Of a stretch of DNA of 38,289 nt, positions 1-8,345 are shown piece by piece (position 1 is the first letter of the stretch; every line of letters starts with the position of its first letter). The stretch is from Erysipelotrichaceae bacterium. GTDB taxonomy: Bacteria; Bacillota_I; Bacilli_A; Erysipelotrichales; Erysipelotrichaceae. Below the pieces are notes generated by a model that was not told the origin of the DNA, ran no database searches, and saw only the letters and a list, made by a program, of their open reading frames with translations. The DNA is taken from NCBI GenBank assembly GCA_012516665.1, contig JAAYWN010000043.1, positions 1 to 38,289 on the forward strand, in the 5' to 3' direction. Made by a program: the position numbers and the translations under genes.

Positions 1-74
1 GGAGATGCGTCGACTGCTCAAATATTGATGATTCGCATATTCACAATAATATGATCCAGTTCACTACACAGACA

Positions 75-117
75 AAACGGTGCAGAGCCCGTAACCATGG
101 GCTATACACCGTTTTTA
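75..117 (+). terminator. Rho-independent terminator-like hairpin
   Basis: AAAACGGTG (75-83) pairs with CACCGTTTT (108-116); inner AGCCC (87-91) pairs with GGGCT (100-104); T-run follows. Confidence 0.75.
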
Positions 118-169
118 CTTCAAAACTTGAAATACAATAATCCTCTTTTTTTCGCAATGAATTCAGGAA

Positions 170-198
170 GAAAAGGGGCAGTGTGTGCTCACTGTCCC
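170..198 (-). terminator. Terminator of the EF-G-like gene
   Basis: Minus strand GGGACAGTG-AGCACA-CACTGCCCC followed by TTTTCTT, just after the stop at 208. Confidence 0.75.
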
Positions 199-207
199 TC
201 AAAACTG

Positions 208-2295
208 CTATTTTTCTTCCTGTTTTCTTTTTTCTTTTGCTTCTGCGATGACTTTATCAGCCACTTCCTTCGGTGCTGCCTGGTAACGGTCAAAAGTAAT
301 GATATAAGACCCTCGACCTTGCGTCATAGCCCGAAGCTCATTCTGATATGTCTGCATTTCAGCCATCGGTGCTTCCGCATTGATCACCTGATCGCCGTCC
401 TCATCTGTCGTCATATCATTGATCAGTCCGCGTCTCTTGGTAAAGTCGCCCATGATTGCGCCCGTATACTCTTCCGGTGCCGTCACGACGATCTTCCCAA
501 TCGGTTCCAGAAGAACGGGATCAGCCTTCGGCATCGCCGCAACATAGGCAAGTCTGGCTGCTTCCTTGAACGCAACTTCTTTTGAATCTACCGGATGATA
601 GGAGCCATCATACAGTGTTGCTTTGACGCCGACCACTTTGAAGCCTGCTAACGGGCCCTTCTTCATGCATTCTCTCAAGCCTTGTTCTGTCGGTGGGAAG
701 TACTGCTTTGGCACTGCGCCGCCGAATACTTCTTCCGCAAATACCATATCTCCATCTGGGTCATCGCTCGGTTCAAATCTGACCCATACATCGCCAAACT
801 GACCGGCACCGCCATTCTGTTTCTTATAACGTCCCTGTGCTTCTGCTTTGCCGCGGATCGTTTCACGGTACTGCACGGTCGGCAATGCAGAAGTTACTTC
901 CACTTTGTACTTTGCCTTCAGTTTATCCAGGATCAGATTGATGTGCTGATCCCCGATGCCATACAGGATCTGTTCATGTGTTTCATCATTATTGACAAAA
1001 CGTATCGTGCCGTCTTCCTGCATCAAATTGCGGATACCGACCGACATCTTATCTTCATCTGCTTTTGTCTTAGGCCGGATTGCATACCCCAGCATCGGCT
1101 GCGGATATTCAATGTCCGGATAATGAACGACTCTGCTTCTAGTGCACAGCGTATCATTTGTCGAAGTGCTCTGCAGCTTGACAACTGCCCCAATATCACC
1201 AGTGAACAGCTTCCCCACGCCAATCTGATACTTGCCATTGATGACATAGATCTGAGAGATCTTTTCCATGACATCTTTTTTGGCATTATAGACCTGTGAA
1301 TCGCTGTTCAGCACCCCGCTCATGACCTTCAGGTAAGAGACTTTTCCAACAAATGGATCAATGACGGTCTTGAAGACAAAAGCACTTAAGGCTTCTTCTT
1401 CATTGGTCTCCATATCCAAGGTCTCATTCTTTGCATTCAGGGCATGGACATGTCCCTTCTCGGCATAGCTTGGGAAGAATTCTGTGATCAGATCCAGCAG
1501 TCTTTCAATACCGGTCTGCTTTTCGGCTGACCCGCAGTAAACAGGATGGATATCTCCATCACGGACACCGATACGCAGGCCTTTCGCTATCTCATGTTCA
1601 TCAAATTCTTCACCGTTGGAGTATTTTTCAAGCAGTTCATCATCGGTCATAGCGATAGCTTCAGCAATTTCGCTGTAATACTCATCGACCTTTGGTTTGA
1701 TGGCATCCGGCACTTCCTGCGGAACACCTGGCTTATCGTAGTACCAAGCCTTATGGCGAAGGATATTGACAGAGCCAATGACTTTTCTCCCGTCAATGAT
1801 CGGCAGTTCAAATAAGAAGACGGATTTTCCGAATTTTTTTCGCAGATCATCCACGGTCTGCGAGAAATCTGCATTTTCATCATCCAATTTATTCACAAAG
1901 AAGATCGTTGGAAGCTTCTGTTTTTTTACAGCATTCTTCCACGCTCTTTCAGTTCCCGCTTCTGCACCGTCTTTAGCAGATACAACGATCAGCGCATTGT
2001 CCCCGACCATCAGGCCGGTCGCTTCTTCACCGACATAATCCATATATCCCGGCACATCAATAAAGTTTATCTTTTTATTCTGCCATTCCACCGGAGCCAA
2101 ATGACAGTAGACAGAAGCCCTGCGCTTTCCTTCTTCGGTATCATAGTTCAATGCTGTCGTACCGTCATTATTCGCACCGTATTTATCGATCTGATGAGTT
2201 GTATACAGGCAGGCCTCGATCAAAGAGCTCTTCCCGGCACCGGAGTGTCCCAATACCACGACATTCCGCACTTCATTTGCAAGATAGTCTCTCAT
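208..2295 (-). CDS. Elongation factor G-like translational GTPase (EF-G paralog)
   Basis: 695-aa ORF with P-loop GHSGAGKSS, NKLD motif and EF-G-like C-terminal domains (GRYKKQNGGAGQFGDVWVRFEP; GKIVVTAPEEYTGAIMGDFTKRRG). Confidence 0.9.
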   Translation of the reverse strand: MRDYLANEVRNVVVLGHSGAGKSSLIEACLYTTHQIDKYGANNDGTTALNYDTEEGKRRASVYCHLAPVEWQNKKINFIDVPGYMDYVGEEATGLMVGDNALIVVSAKDGAEAGTERAWKNAVKKQKLPTIFFVNKLDDENADFSQTVDDLRKKFGKSVFLFELPIIDGRKVIGSVNILRHKAWYYDKPGVPQEVPDAIKPKVDEYYSEIAEAIAMTDDELLEKYSNGEEFDEHEIAKGLRIGVRDGDIHPVYCGSAEKQTGIERLLDLITEFFPSYAEKGHVHALNAKNETLDMETNEEEALSAFVFKTVIDPFVGKVSYLKVMSGVLNSDSQVYNAKKDVMEKISQIYVINGKYQIGVGKLFTGDIGAVVKLQSTSTNDTLCTRSRVVHYPDIEYPQPMLGYAIRPKTKADEDKMSVGIRNLMQEDGTIRFVNNDETHEQILYGIGDQHINLILDKLKAKYKVEVTSALPTVQYRETIRGKAEAQGRYKKQNGGAGQFGDVWVRFEPSDDPDGDMVFAEEVFGGAVPKQYFPPTEQGLRECMKKGPLAGFKVVGVKATLYDGSYHPVDSKEVAFKEAARLAYVAAMPKADPVLLEPIGKIVVTAPEEYTGAIMGDFTKRRGLINDMTTDEDGDQVINAEAPMAEMQTYQNELRAMTQGRGSYIITFDRYQAAPKEVADKVIAEAKEKRKQEEK

Positions 2296-2305
2296 CGCCG
2301 CGCCC

Positions 2306-2974
2306 TCACTTCAGGAAGCCTTTCAGATCTTCAAAGCATTCTTTTCTGACATAATGAATTGCCAGATTTCCCTGATAATCCTTTTTAGTCTTATCCGCGC
2401 CTTTTGAAAGAAGGCTCTTTACCAGATCAGGAATACCAATATATGCCGCTCTCATCAAAGCCGTACAGCCCTTTGCATCTGCGGTATTCACCGATGCCCC
2501 AGCAGCCAAAAGCTGATCGATGATATCTTCTTTATATCCCGTGACAGCTTCCATCAAAGCAGTCCTGCCCTGATCATCCGCCGCATTGACATCGGCACCT
2601 TTGGAGATCAGATATCCAACTGTTTCTGTCTCTCCGAGCAGTGCTGCTCTCATCAATGATGTTCTGCCATTATTATCATGTGAATTGACATCTGCTCCGG
2701 CATGGATCAGCATCCGGCATATTTCTGTATGTCCTTTTTTAGCTGCGCCCATCAGAGCCGTCTTATTATTTTTATCACGTGCTCTTGTATCGGCGCCATT
2801 ATCCAATAAGAAGCGGACAATATCCTCGTATCCTCTCTTTGCACTGCGCATCAGTGCCGTACGCCCGTCACCATTGGCAATGTTGACATCTGCACCTTTT
2901 GAAACCTGGGCACAGACTTTGCCAAAATCCCCCAAACCTGCTGCATCAAAGAATTCTTGGTTTACCTGATCCAT
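2306..2974 (-). CDS. Ankyrin repeat protein
   Basis: Repeated GxTALMxAAxxGxxxIVxxLLxxGAD units over about 220 aa; SD AGGAGG upstream. Confidence 0.93.
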   Translation of the reverse strand: MDQVNQEFFDAAGLGDFGKVCAQVSKGADVNIANGDGRTALMRSAKRGYEDIVRFLLDNGADTRARDKNNKTALMGAAKKGHTEICRMLIHAGADVNSHDNNGRTSLMRAALLGETETVGYLISKGADVNAADDQGRTALMEAVTGYKEDIIDQLLAAGASVNTADAKGCTALMRAAYIGIPDLVKSLLSKGADKTKKDYQGNLAIHYVRKECFEDLKGFLK

Positions 2975-3276
2975 AATCGTTTCCTCCTTTTATGTTCATC
3001 AGTTTAGATATAAAAAGGTGAGCATAATTCACCCACCTCAAATCCCATATTCATATGTTCTGCATGCCCCGCCCAAAAGCATATCAGCCGCTAATCTGCA
3101 GTCCCTTTCATCGATAGCTAAAAGAAGTATTCCATTCTTTATCATCATATTTTTCTCTGTTATCTTTCTGCTTGGATCTCTATTTCAAATATAGCAGAAT
3201 TCTTTTTTCATTCAACACAATTCATCTCGTTTCTTTGAAAATACAAACAAATGATCGAGAAGAGATGTAACCGTTT

Positions 3277-3657
3277 TCATCCAACTGTCTTCCAGATAGC
3301 CCCATCTTTCTGCAGAGAAGTCGCCAGCATCTGTTCATTGATATAGAAATGTACTGTTTTCTCGCTGGGAAGCAGGAGCTGCAGTGTCTGCTCTTGAGAG
3401 ACCGCATGTCTTTCGGCAAAATCCATATTGACATGGACATTGACCAGCGTGTCATCCACCATTTCATATGTCACACTGGTAATGGTCTGATTGCTGCGCA
3501 CTGCCGCAATCTGCATCTTAATGATCGACCCATTGGTGACCACGGATTCTGCCGTGATCTGCACGCCATGATGAACAATGCTTTCACGTACACTGAAAGC
3601 TGCCGTAATCAGGCAGAGAAAAGCCGCTGTTAAGATCACTGTCATTGTTTTCTTCAT
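3277..3657 (-). CDS. Small secreted or membrane-anchored hypothetical protein
   Basis: 126 aa; N-terminal signal-like segment MKKTMTVILTAAFLCLITAAF. Confidence 0.6.
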   Translation of the reverse strand: MKKTMTVILTAAFLCLITAAFSVRESIVHHGVQITAESVVTNGSIIKMQIAAVRSNQTITSVTYEMVDDTLVNVHVNMDFAERHAVSQEQTLQLLLPSEKTVHFYINEQMLATSLQKDGAIWKTVG

Positions 3658-3727
3658 ACATGTATTTTAGCACAGCAAAAAAATCCCACGTGTCAGATTT
3701 TCAGCATCTGCATGGCGGGACTGTTCT

Positions 3728-4579
3728 TCAGTGCAGCACCTGCACCTTGGGATAAGGAATCTCTATCTGATTCTCTTTAAAGACGATCAAAAGCCTTTGC
3801 CTGATCTCCGAAGAAGCCTGAAGGTTGTCCTTATAATCGGTGGTATTGACCGGGAAAGTAATCAGAAGCCCTGATTCTTGGAAATCATCCAGACGGATCA
3901 GGAATGGTTCTTTTCCCTGCATCTTTTCCTCTTTGCTTCTTAGATCATTGACCAGGGGATTTGCCATGACTGTTTCCGTTATCAGTTTCTTCACAAGGAT
4001 CATATCAGAGTCATAGGCGATGCTGATCTTCATATAGCGGGTAAAAGTGCCCTGTCCGAATACCTTGTTTTCCAATACTGCTGAATTCATCAGTGAGTTT
4101 GGGATGATCATCTGCGTATTTTCGATCGTATGCAGCACCGTATGACGGAAAGTGATCTCCTGCACCGTACCGGTAATATTCTTATCCGGCAGCGTGATCA
4201 GATCTCCTACCGAGAACGGCTGGCCCAAAGCCAAGAAAAAACCAGCAATGAAATTGCCGAATGTCTCCTGGGCAGCTAAGCCTAGCACAACTGTAATAAC
4301 AGAAGTAGCGCCCAGAACTGCTGATCCCAGGCCCTCCAGCGGAACAATAGCAGAAAGCACTGAAAAAGCTGCCACGGCATAAATGATGGCATTCAGGATC
4401 TTGCGGATATAGACCGTAAGCATATCATTGGAATTATTCTTTTTCTTCACCTGTCTGACAGTTCTATCGATCAGTTTATTGATCACCCAGGCAAAGATGA
4501 CAATAAATGCAGTCCTGATCATAAAATTGATCAGTCCTCCTTCAAAGATTGCAGACCCGATTGATGTATCAGCTGACAT
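3728..4579 (-). CDS. MscS-family mechanosensitive ion channel
   Basis: TM helices followed by GLAAQETFGNFIAGFFLALGQPFSVGDLITL and NSLMNSAVLEN, typical of MscS. Confidence 0.93.
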   Translation of the reverse strand: MSADTSIGSAIFEGGLINFMIRTAFIVIFAWVINKLIDRTVRQVKKKNNSNDMLTVYIRKILNAIIYAVAAFSVLSAIVPLEGLGSAVLGATSVITVVLGLAAQETFGNFIAGFFLALGQPFSVGDLITLPDKNITGTVQEITFRHTVLHTIENTQMIIPNSLMNSAVLENKVFGQGTFTRYMKISIAYDSDMILVKKLITETVMANPLVNDLRSKEEKMQGKEPFLIRLDDFQESGLLITFPVNTTDYKDNLQASSEIRQRLLIVFKENQIEIPYPKVQVLH

Positions 4580-4588
4580 TGTATCCTC

Positions 4589-5278
4589 CTATTTCAATTG
4601 ATCGCTGTATGATTTCCACATAGGCATATACTGCTGCACGGTCTGATAGAATGATGGACCATGATTCGGCACAAGCATATGCACATATTCATGGAGAAGT
4701 ACATAATCCAGACATTCTTTCGGAAAGTGGATCAGCCGAACATTGATACTGATATGCCCAGCTTCTGGGGAACAGCTCCCCCAGCGCGATGTCATATATT
4801 TGATCGTGATTCTCGGCAATGGCTTCTGGTGGCTTTCACAGATCTTCAGGTCCCATTCTGTCCGGCGTTCATTGATCATTGCCTTCAACATTTTAGCACC
4901 TTCTCGATAAAATACTTTTTCTCTTTCCTGCGGTGTATTCTCTTTCAGGAAAAAAATGATCTTTCTCGCATCTTCATCAATGAATAAAAAGCTCTTATGA
5001 GAAAGAACAGTATCGATCTGATATGACTGTCCCAGCCAAAATGCACTGATGCCATCCAGTCCTGTTTTTAAAGAGGACTGTTTTCTTCTGATGCTCTGTT
5101 CACTGCGTTCGATCCATTTTTCTTTTTCACTGATAAAAGATCTGATCTCGCTGCTGTTCACCCAGCGAGGGCACGTAACATGCAGACTGCCATCATCATT
5201 GATCCTCAGATACATATTGTGATTCCGCTTGTATTCAACACGGACAGAACGTTCCTGCCCCGCAACTGTGATCTCCAT
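4589..5278 (-). CDS. YgjP-like (DUF45) metal-dependent hydrolase
   Basis: TSRWGSCSPEAGHISINVRLIHFPKECLDYVLLHEYVHMLVPNHGPSFY; HExxH motif. Confidence 0.92.
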   Translation of the reverse strand: MEITVAGQERSVRVEYKRNHNMYLRINDDGSLHVTCPRWVNSSEIRSFISEKEKWIERSEQSIRRKQSSLKTGLDGISAFWLGQSYQIDTVLSHKSFLFIDEDARKIIFFLKENTPQEREKVFYREGAKMLKAMINERRTEWDLKICESHQKPLPRITIKYMTSRWGSCSPEAGHISINVRLIHFPKECLDYVLLHEYVHMLVPNHGPSFYQTVQQYMPMWKSYSDQLK

Positions 5279-5362
5279 ATTTTCTCTCCTGCATATTCAT
5301 TATATTACCGTTAGGTTATGCTTGCATTCCCCTTCTCTTTGCGGTAATATTATCAAGCACCT

Positions 5363-5440
5363 GGCGGCTATGGTGAAGTTGGTTAACACACTGGATTGTG
5401 GCTCCAGCACTCGTGGGTTCGAGTCCCACTAGTCGCCCCA
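5363..5440 (+). tRNA. tRNA-His (anticodon GTG)
   Basis: Cloverleaf: acceptor GCGGCTA/TAGTCGC, extra G-1 opposite C73 (tRNA-His hallmark), anticodon loop CTGGA-TTGTGGC-TCCAG, T arm GTGGGTTCGAGTCCCAC, encoded CCA. Confidence 0.97.
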
Positions 5441-5451
5441 TTATTGATCTA

Positions 5452-5476
5452 AAGTGGCTGAATAAGCCATTTTTTT
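5452..5476 (+). terminator. Terminator downstream of tRNA-His
   Basis: AAGTGGCT-gaata-AGCCATTT followed by a T run. Confidence 0.75.
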
Positions 5477-5520
5477 GTTATCGGACTTGACTGGCTCTGC
5501 CATGCCGCATGCGCCGAAGT

Positions 5521-6255
5521 CTATTTTGAAGTGCTTTCCTTCATGTTCTGCAGATATCTTGTCATATCGGAATCATAGACAAGCGAGGCCTCAGGTTCTG
5601 TACTGTAAGGGTCTGAGGACGGAAAGAACTTTAAAGTACCAACACTTTCAGCCAGATTCAACAGATCAAGATCTGTTCTCTGCACAGCAAGCTCCATCAG
5701 ATAAGGGACGCCATTACTTTTCACATTGCTGAGTGAAAGTCCCTGATGATCTTTGATACAGATGATTCTTGCATTCTGGATCAGGATGCCTGTCAGAGGC
5801 GTGCTGTCCCTCCGCTCGATGCCGACATGCATATCGATTCTTTCTCCTTCAGTCAGCGAGCCTAAGGAAGCTACATCGACCTGTACGCCAAAGGATGTTT
5901 CCCCTTCTTTCAGCTGCAGCTGAGCATGATCCGGAAGGTCCTTTTCTTCATAAAGCATATGCTTATAGAAAACAGATCCAGCTGGGATCATGCCTTGGAT
6001 CTCCGTATATTTTCCAATGATATCTTCTTTTTCTAAATATGTATTATCAATCAGATAATCAGAAGCAATCTCTGCTGAAACAAGATATTCTTCGGTGATC
6101 TTTGTACGCGGCGGTATATCTTCTGCAGCAATATAGGTATGGACCAGATTCAGCTTTTCTTTCATGCATAGATTGAACAGAATACCGTTCAGCGCCAATA
6201 GCATCGCAGCGCAGCCAAGACATACCGCAATTTTCAGGAAAATCTTCTTTTTCAT
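5521..6255 (-). CDS. SAF-domain (CpaB/RcpC-like) membrane-anchored protein
   Basis: Start moved to internal MKKKIF (6255) preceded by a GAGAG-type SD; TM followed by VHTYIAAEDIPPRTKITEEYLVSAEI...GKYTEIQGMIPAGSVFYKHML (SAF signature). Confidence 0.75.
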   Translation of the reverse strand: MKKKIFLKIAVCLGCAAMLLALNGILFNLCMKEKLNLVHTYIAAEDIPPRTKITEEYLVSAEIASDYLIDNTYLEKEDIIGKYTEIQGMIPAGSVFYKHMLYEEKDLPDHAQLQLKEGETSFGVQVDVASLGSLTEGERIDMHVGIERRDSTPLTGILIQNARIICIKDHQGLSLSNVKSNGVPYLMELAVQRTDLDLLNLAESVGTLKFFPSSDPYSTEPEASLVYDSDMTRYLQNMKESTSK

Positions 6256-6321
6256 ATCTGCATCTCTCTTCTGTCTATATATATGCACAGAAAAATTATT
6301 TTCCTGATATGGCAGTACGTT

Positions 6322-6519
6322 TCAGCTTCGTTTTGTTTCGATCATGTACAGAACATCCTGAATTGCAAGAAAACTGTATTCACTGGAATGGCGGATCTCC
6401 ATGACCTCATTCCCATTGATGGTGCGCATTCTGGCAAATTGTCCGCTGCAGATCTGCTGACGTTTGGCATAGATCAGTACTGACTTTCCTAAATACGGTT
6501 CGATTTCATATCTTTTCAT
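6322..6519 (-). CDS. Small hypothetical protein (about 65 aa)
   Basis: Likely start at MKRYEIEPYLGK; beta-rich small domain with no Cys and no TM. Confidence 0.5.
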   Translation of the reverse strand: MKRYEIEPYLGKSVLIYAKRQQICSGQFARMRTINGNEVMEIRHSSEYSFLAIQDVLYMIETKRS

Positions 6520-6590
6520 ATGTCTGCCCTCTGAAGTATATATAGCAGACAATACGCATCATTCCTTGATGAAAAGGTGATATCTGCATG

Positions 6591-6620
6591 AAAAAAGTCT
6601 TCATTGCTGAAGACCTTTTT
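6591..6620 (-). terminator. Terminator of the rnf operon
   Basis: Minus strand GTCTTCA-gcaa-TGAAGAC followed by TTTTTT, immediately after the rnfB stop. Confidence 0.85.
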
Positions 6621-6623
6621 GCT

Positions 6624-6911
6624 TTATGCTTCTTTATGCTCTGCAAGATACTGACGGATCTTTTCTTTTGCATCTGGTTTGCTAGGTGCACATTGGTCGA
6701 TCTTGCAATCACCAGATACCAATTTTGCAGCCATGCCAGCGCATCCTGGATTGCCGCATCCGCCGCAGTTGTATCCTGGCAGCATGCCGAGGATATCCTG
6801 CACTCTATTGTCTTCCTTGACATAGAATTTCTTTGATGCAAATCCAAGCACTGCCCCCAATACAGCTCCTAATATCAGCATCAGTAATAATGCCTTAATG
6901 ATTACCATCAT
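6624..6911 (-). CDS. rnfB: RnfB-like subunit reduced to the N-terminal TM plus [4Fe-4S] module
   Basis: 95 aa: TM, ASKKFYVKEDNRVQDILGMLPGYNCGGCGNPGCAGMAAKLVSGDCKIDQCAP; stop at 6624 followed by a terminator; no ferredoxin CxxCxxCxxxCP motifs. Confidence 0.88.
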   Translation of the reverse strand: MMVIIKALLLMLILGAVLGAVLGFASKKFYVKEDNRVQDILGMLPGYNCGGCGNPGCAGMAAKLVSGDCKIDQCAPSKPDAKEKIRQYLAEHKEA

Positions 6912-7089
6912 CTTCCTCTTTTCTTATTGGTTTCATTCTTGACGTACAGTCTGACATGCCACAGCTCCCACAGTCCGGTGTAAGATTTTCACAGCCCTTT
7001 GGTACAGGCGTATGTTTGTTCTTTCGAAAGAGAAATACATTCAGAAGGAACAGGCCTGCCACAAGTACGATCGCAATTAAAACTTTCAT
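6895..7089 (-). CDS. Small one-TM Cys-rich protein in the rnf operon (putative Fe-S protein)
   Basis: 64 aa: TM MKVLIAIVLVAGLFLLNVFLF then CENLTPDCGSCGMSDCTSRM; 17-nt overlap with rnfB start, 3-nt gap from rnfA stop. Confidence 0.8.
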   Translation of the reverse strand: MKVLIAIVLVAGLFLLNVFLFRKNKHTPVPKGCENLTPDCGSCGMSDCTSRMKPIRKEEDDGNH

Positions 7090-7092
7090 TGT

Positions 7093-7668
7093 TTATCCAA
7101 CCAGGCCCGCAAGAGAAGAGAAGGCAATTGCCATAATGCCTGCAACAACAAAGGCAATTGGGTTTCCCTTGAATGGCTTAGGAATATCACTGCCCTGAAG
7201 TCTTTCACGGATCGTAGCAAAGATGACCAGCATCAGCATAAATCCTGCTGGGGTTGCAATGGAATTGACCATTGTCTGGAAGATATCATAATTCTTTGTG
7301 ATGTTTTCCTGTGCAACATACAGAACTGTACAGTTGGTCGTGATCAATGGAAGATAAATACCAAGCTGACGATACAGTCCTGGAGAATACTTCTTTAAGA
7401 ATAATTCAACGAACTGAACAAACGCTGCGATCAGCAGAATGAAGGTGATCAGTTCCATATACTCCAGCTGAAGCGGTACCAATACAAAGTAATATAAGCA
7501 CCAAGACAGCACCGAAGCACCGAAGATAACGAAGATAACAGCTGCGCCCATGCCGACAGCAGAATCCAGCTTGGTGGATACGCCCATGAATGGGCACATG
7601 CCTAAGAACTTGGTCAAGACAATGTTATTGATCAGCATTGCGCTGATGAATAAGGCAAATAAATTCAT
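7093..7668 (-). CDS. rnfA: Rnf complex subunit RnfA
   Basis: 191 aa; NNIVLTKFLGMCPFMGVSTKLDSAVGMG and LPLITTNCTVLYVA motifs. Confidence 0.96.
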   Translation of the reverse strand: MNLFALFISAMLINNIVLTKFLGMCPFMGVSTKLDSAVGMGAAVIFVIFGASVLSWCLYYFVLVPLQLEYMELITFILLIAAFVQFVELFLKKYSPGLYRQLGIYLPLITTNCTVLYVAQENITKNYDIFQTMVNSIATPAGFMLMLVIFATIRERLQGSDIPKPFKGNPIAFVVAGIMAIAFSSLAGLVG

Positions 7669-7670
7669 AC

Positions 7671-8333
7671 TTACTTAACCTCCTTCTTTGCGGACTTCTG
7701 AGCAACGCTCTCTTTATAGACCGCAACAGCTGCAGCTAAGCAGGCAAAAGTGAAGAAAGCGCCCGTTTCGCCGGTCATGAATGGAATCGTATAAGATTCC
7801 GGAATAATGCGCCATGAGAAAATGACCGCATTGGTAAATGGATTTGCTAAAGACAGAACACCAGTGCCTATGATCTGACGGATCAGGGACATGCACAGAA
7901 GAGAGCATGTATAGGCTAGGCCCATCTGCAGACCATCCAGTGCGGATTCTCCGACACTGTGATTGCAGGCAAAAGCCTCTGCTCTTCCCAAGATGATGCA
8001 GTTGACAACGATCAGAGATAGGAATGCACCCAATGCTGTATACAGATCAGGTGTATATGCATGCATGAACATTTCCAGAATTGTTACCAGTGTAGCAATG
8101 ACAACAATATAAACTGGAATATGAATGTCATCCGGTGTGATCTTGGCGATCATTGAGATAACGATATTTGAAAGCACTAAGACTACGATAACACCTACGC
8201 CCATGCCGATAGCATTGTTAACAGATGTAGAAATTGCCAGCGTAGAGCAGATGCCCAGATACAGTCCGAAGACTGGATTCTCAGTGATCAGCTTTGAGAA
8301 AAAGCTTGGTTTCTTTTCATTGTTTTCGCTCAT
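7671..8333 (-). CDS. rnfE: Rnf complex subunit RnfE
   Basis: 220 aa; NPVFGLYLGICSTLAISTSVNNAIGMG and LIVVNCIILGRAEAFA motifs. Confidence 0.96.
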   Translation of the reverse strand: MSENNEKKPSFFSKLITENPVFGLYLGICSTLAISTSVNNAIGMGVGVIVVLVLSNIVISMIAKITPDDIHIPVYIVVIATLVTILEMFMHAYTPDLYTALGAFLSLIVVNCIILGRAEAFACNHSVGESALDGLQMGLAYTCSLLCMSLIRQIIGTGVLSLANPFTNAVIFSWRIIPESYTIPFMTGETGAFFTFACLAAAVAVYKESVAQKSAKKEVK

Positions 8334-8345
8334 AAGTGACCTCCT

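Noticed and set aside
97-585. 162-aa plus-strand ORF
   Set aside because: Antisense to the EF-G-like gene and its terminator; composition typical of a shadow ORF (Cys/Phe/His-rich).
682-1299. 205-aa plus-strand ORF
   Set aside because: Fully antisense to the EF-G-like CDS with no recognisable domain and no SD.
5229-5432. 67-aa ORF ending VKLVNTLDCGSSTRGFESH
   Set aside because: The C-terminal part is a translation through tRNA-His, a common false ORF.
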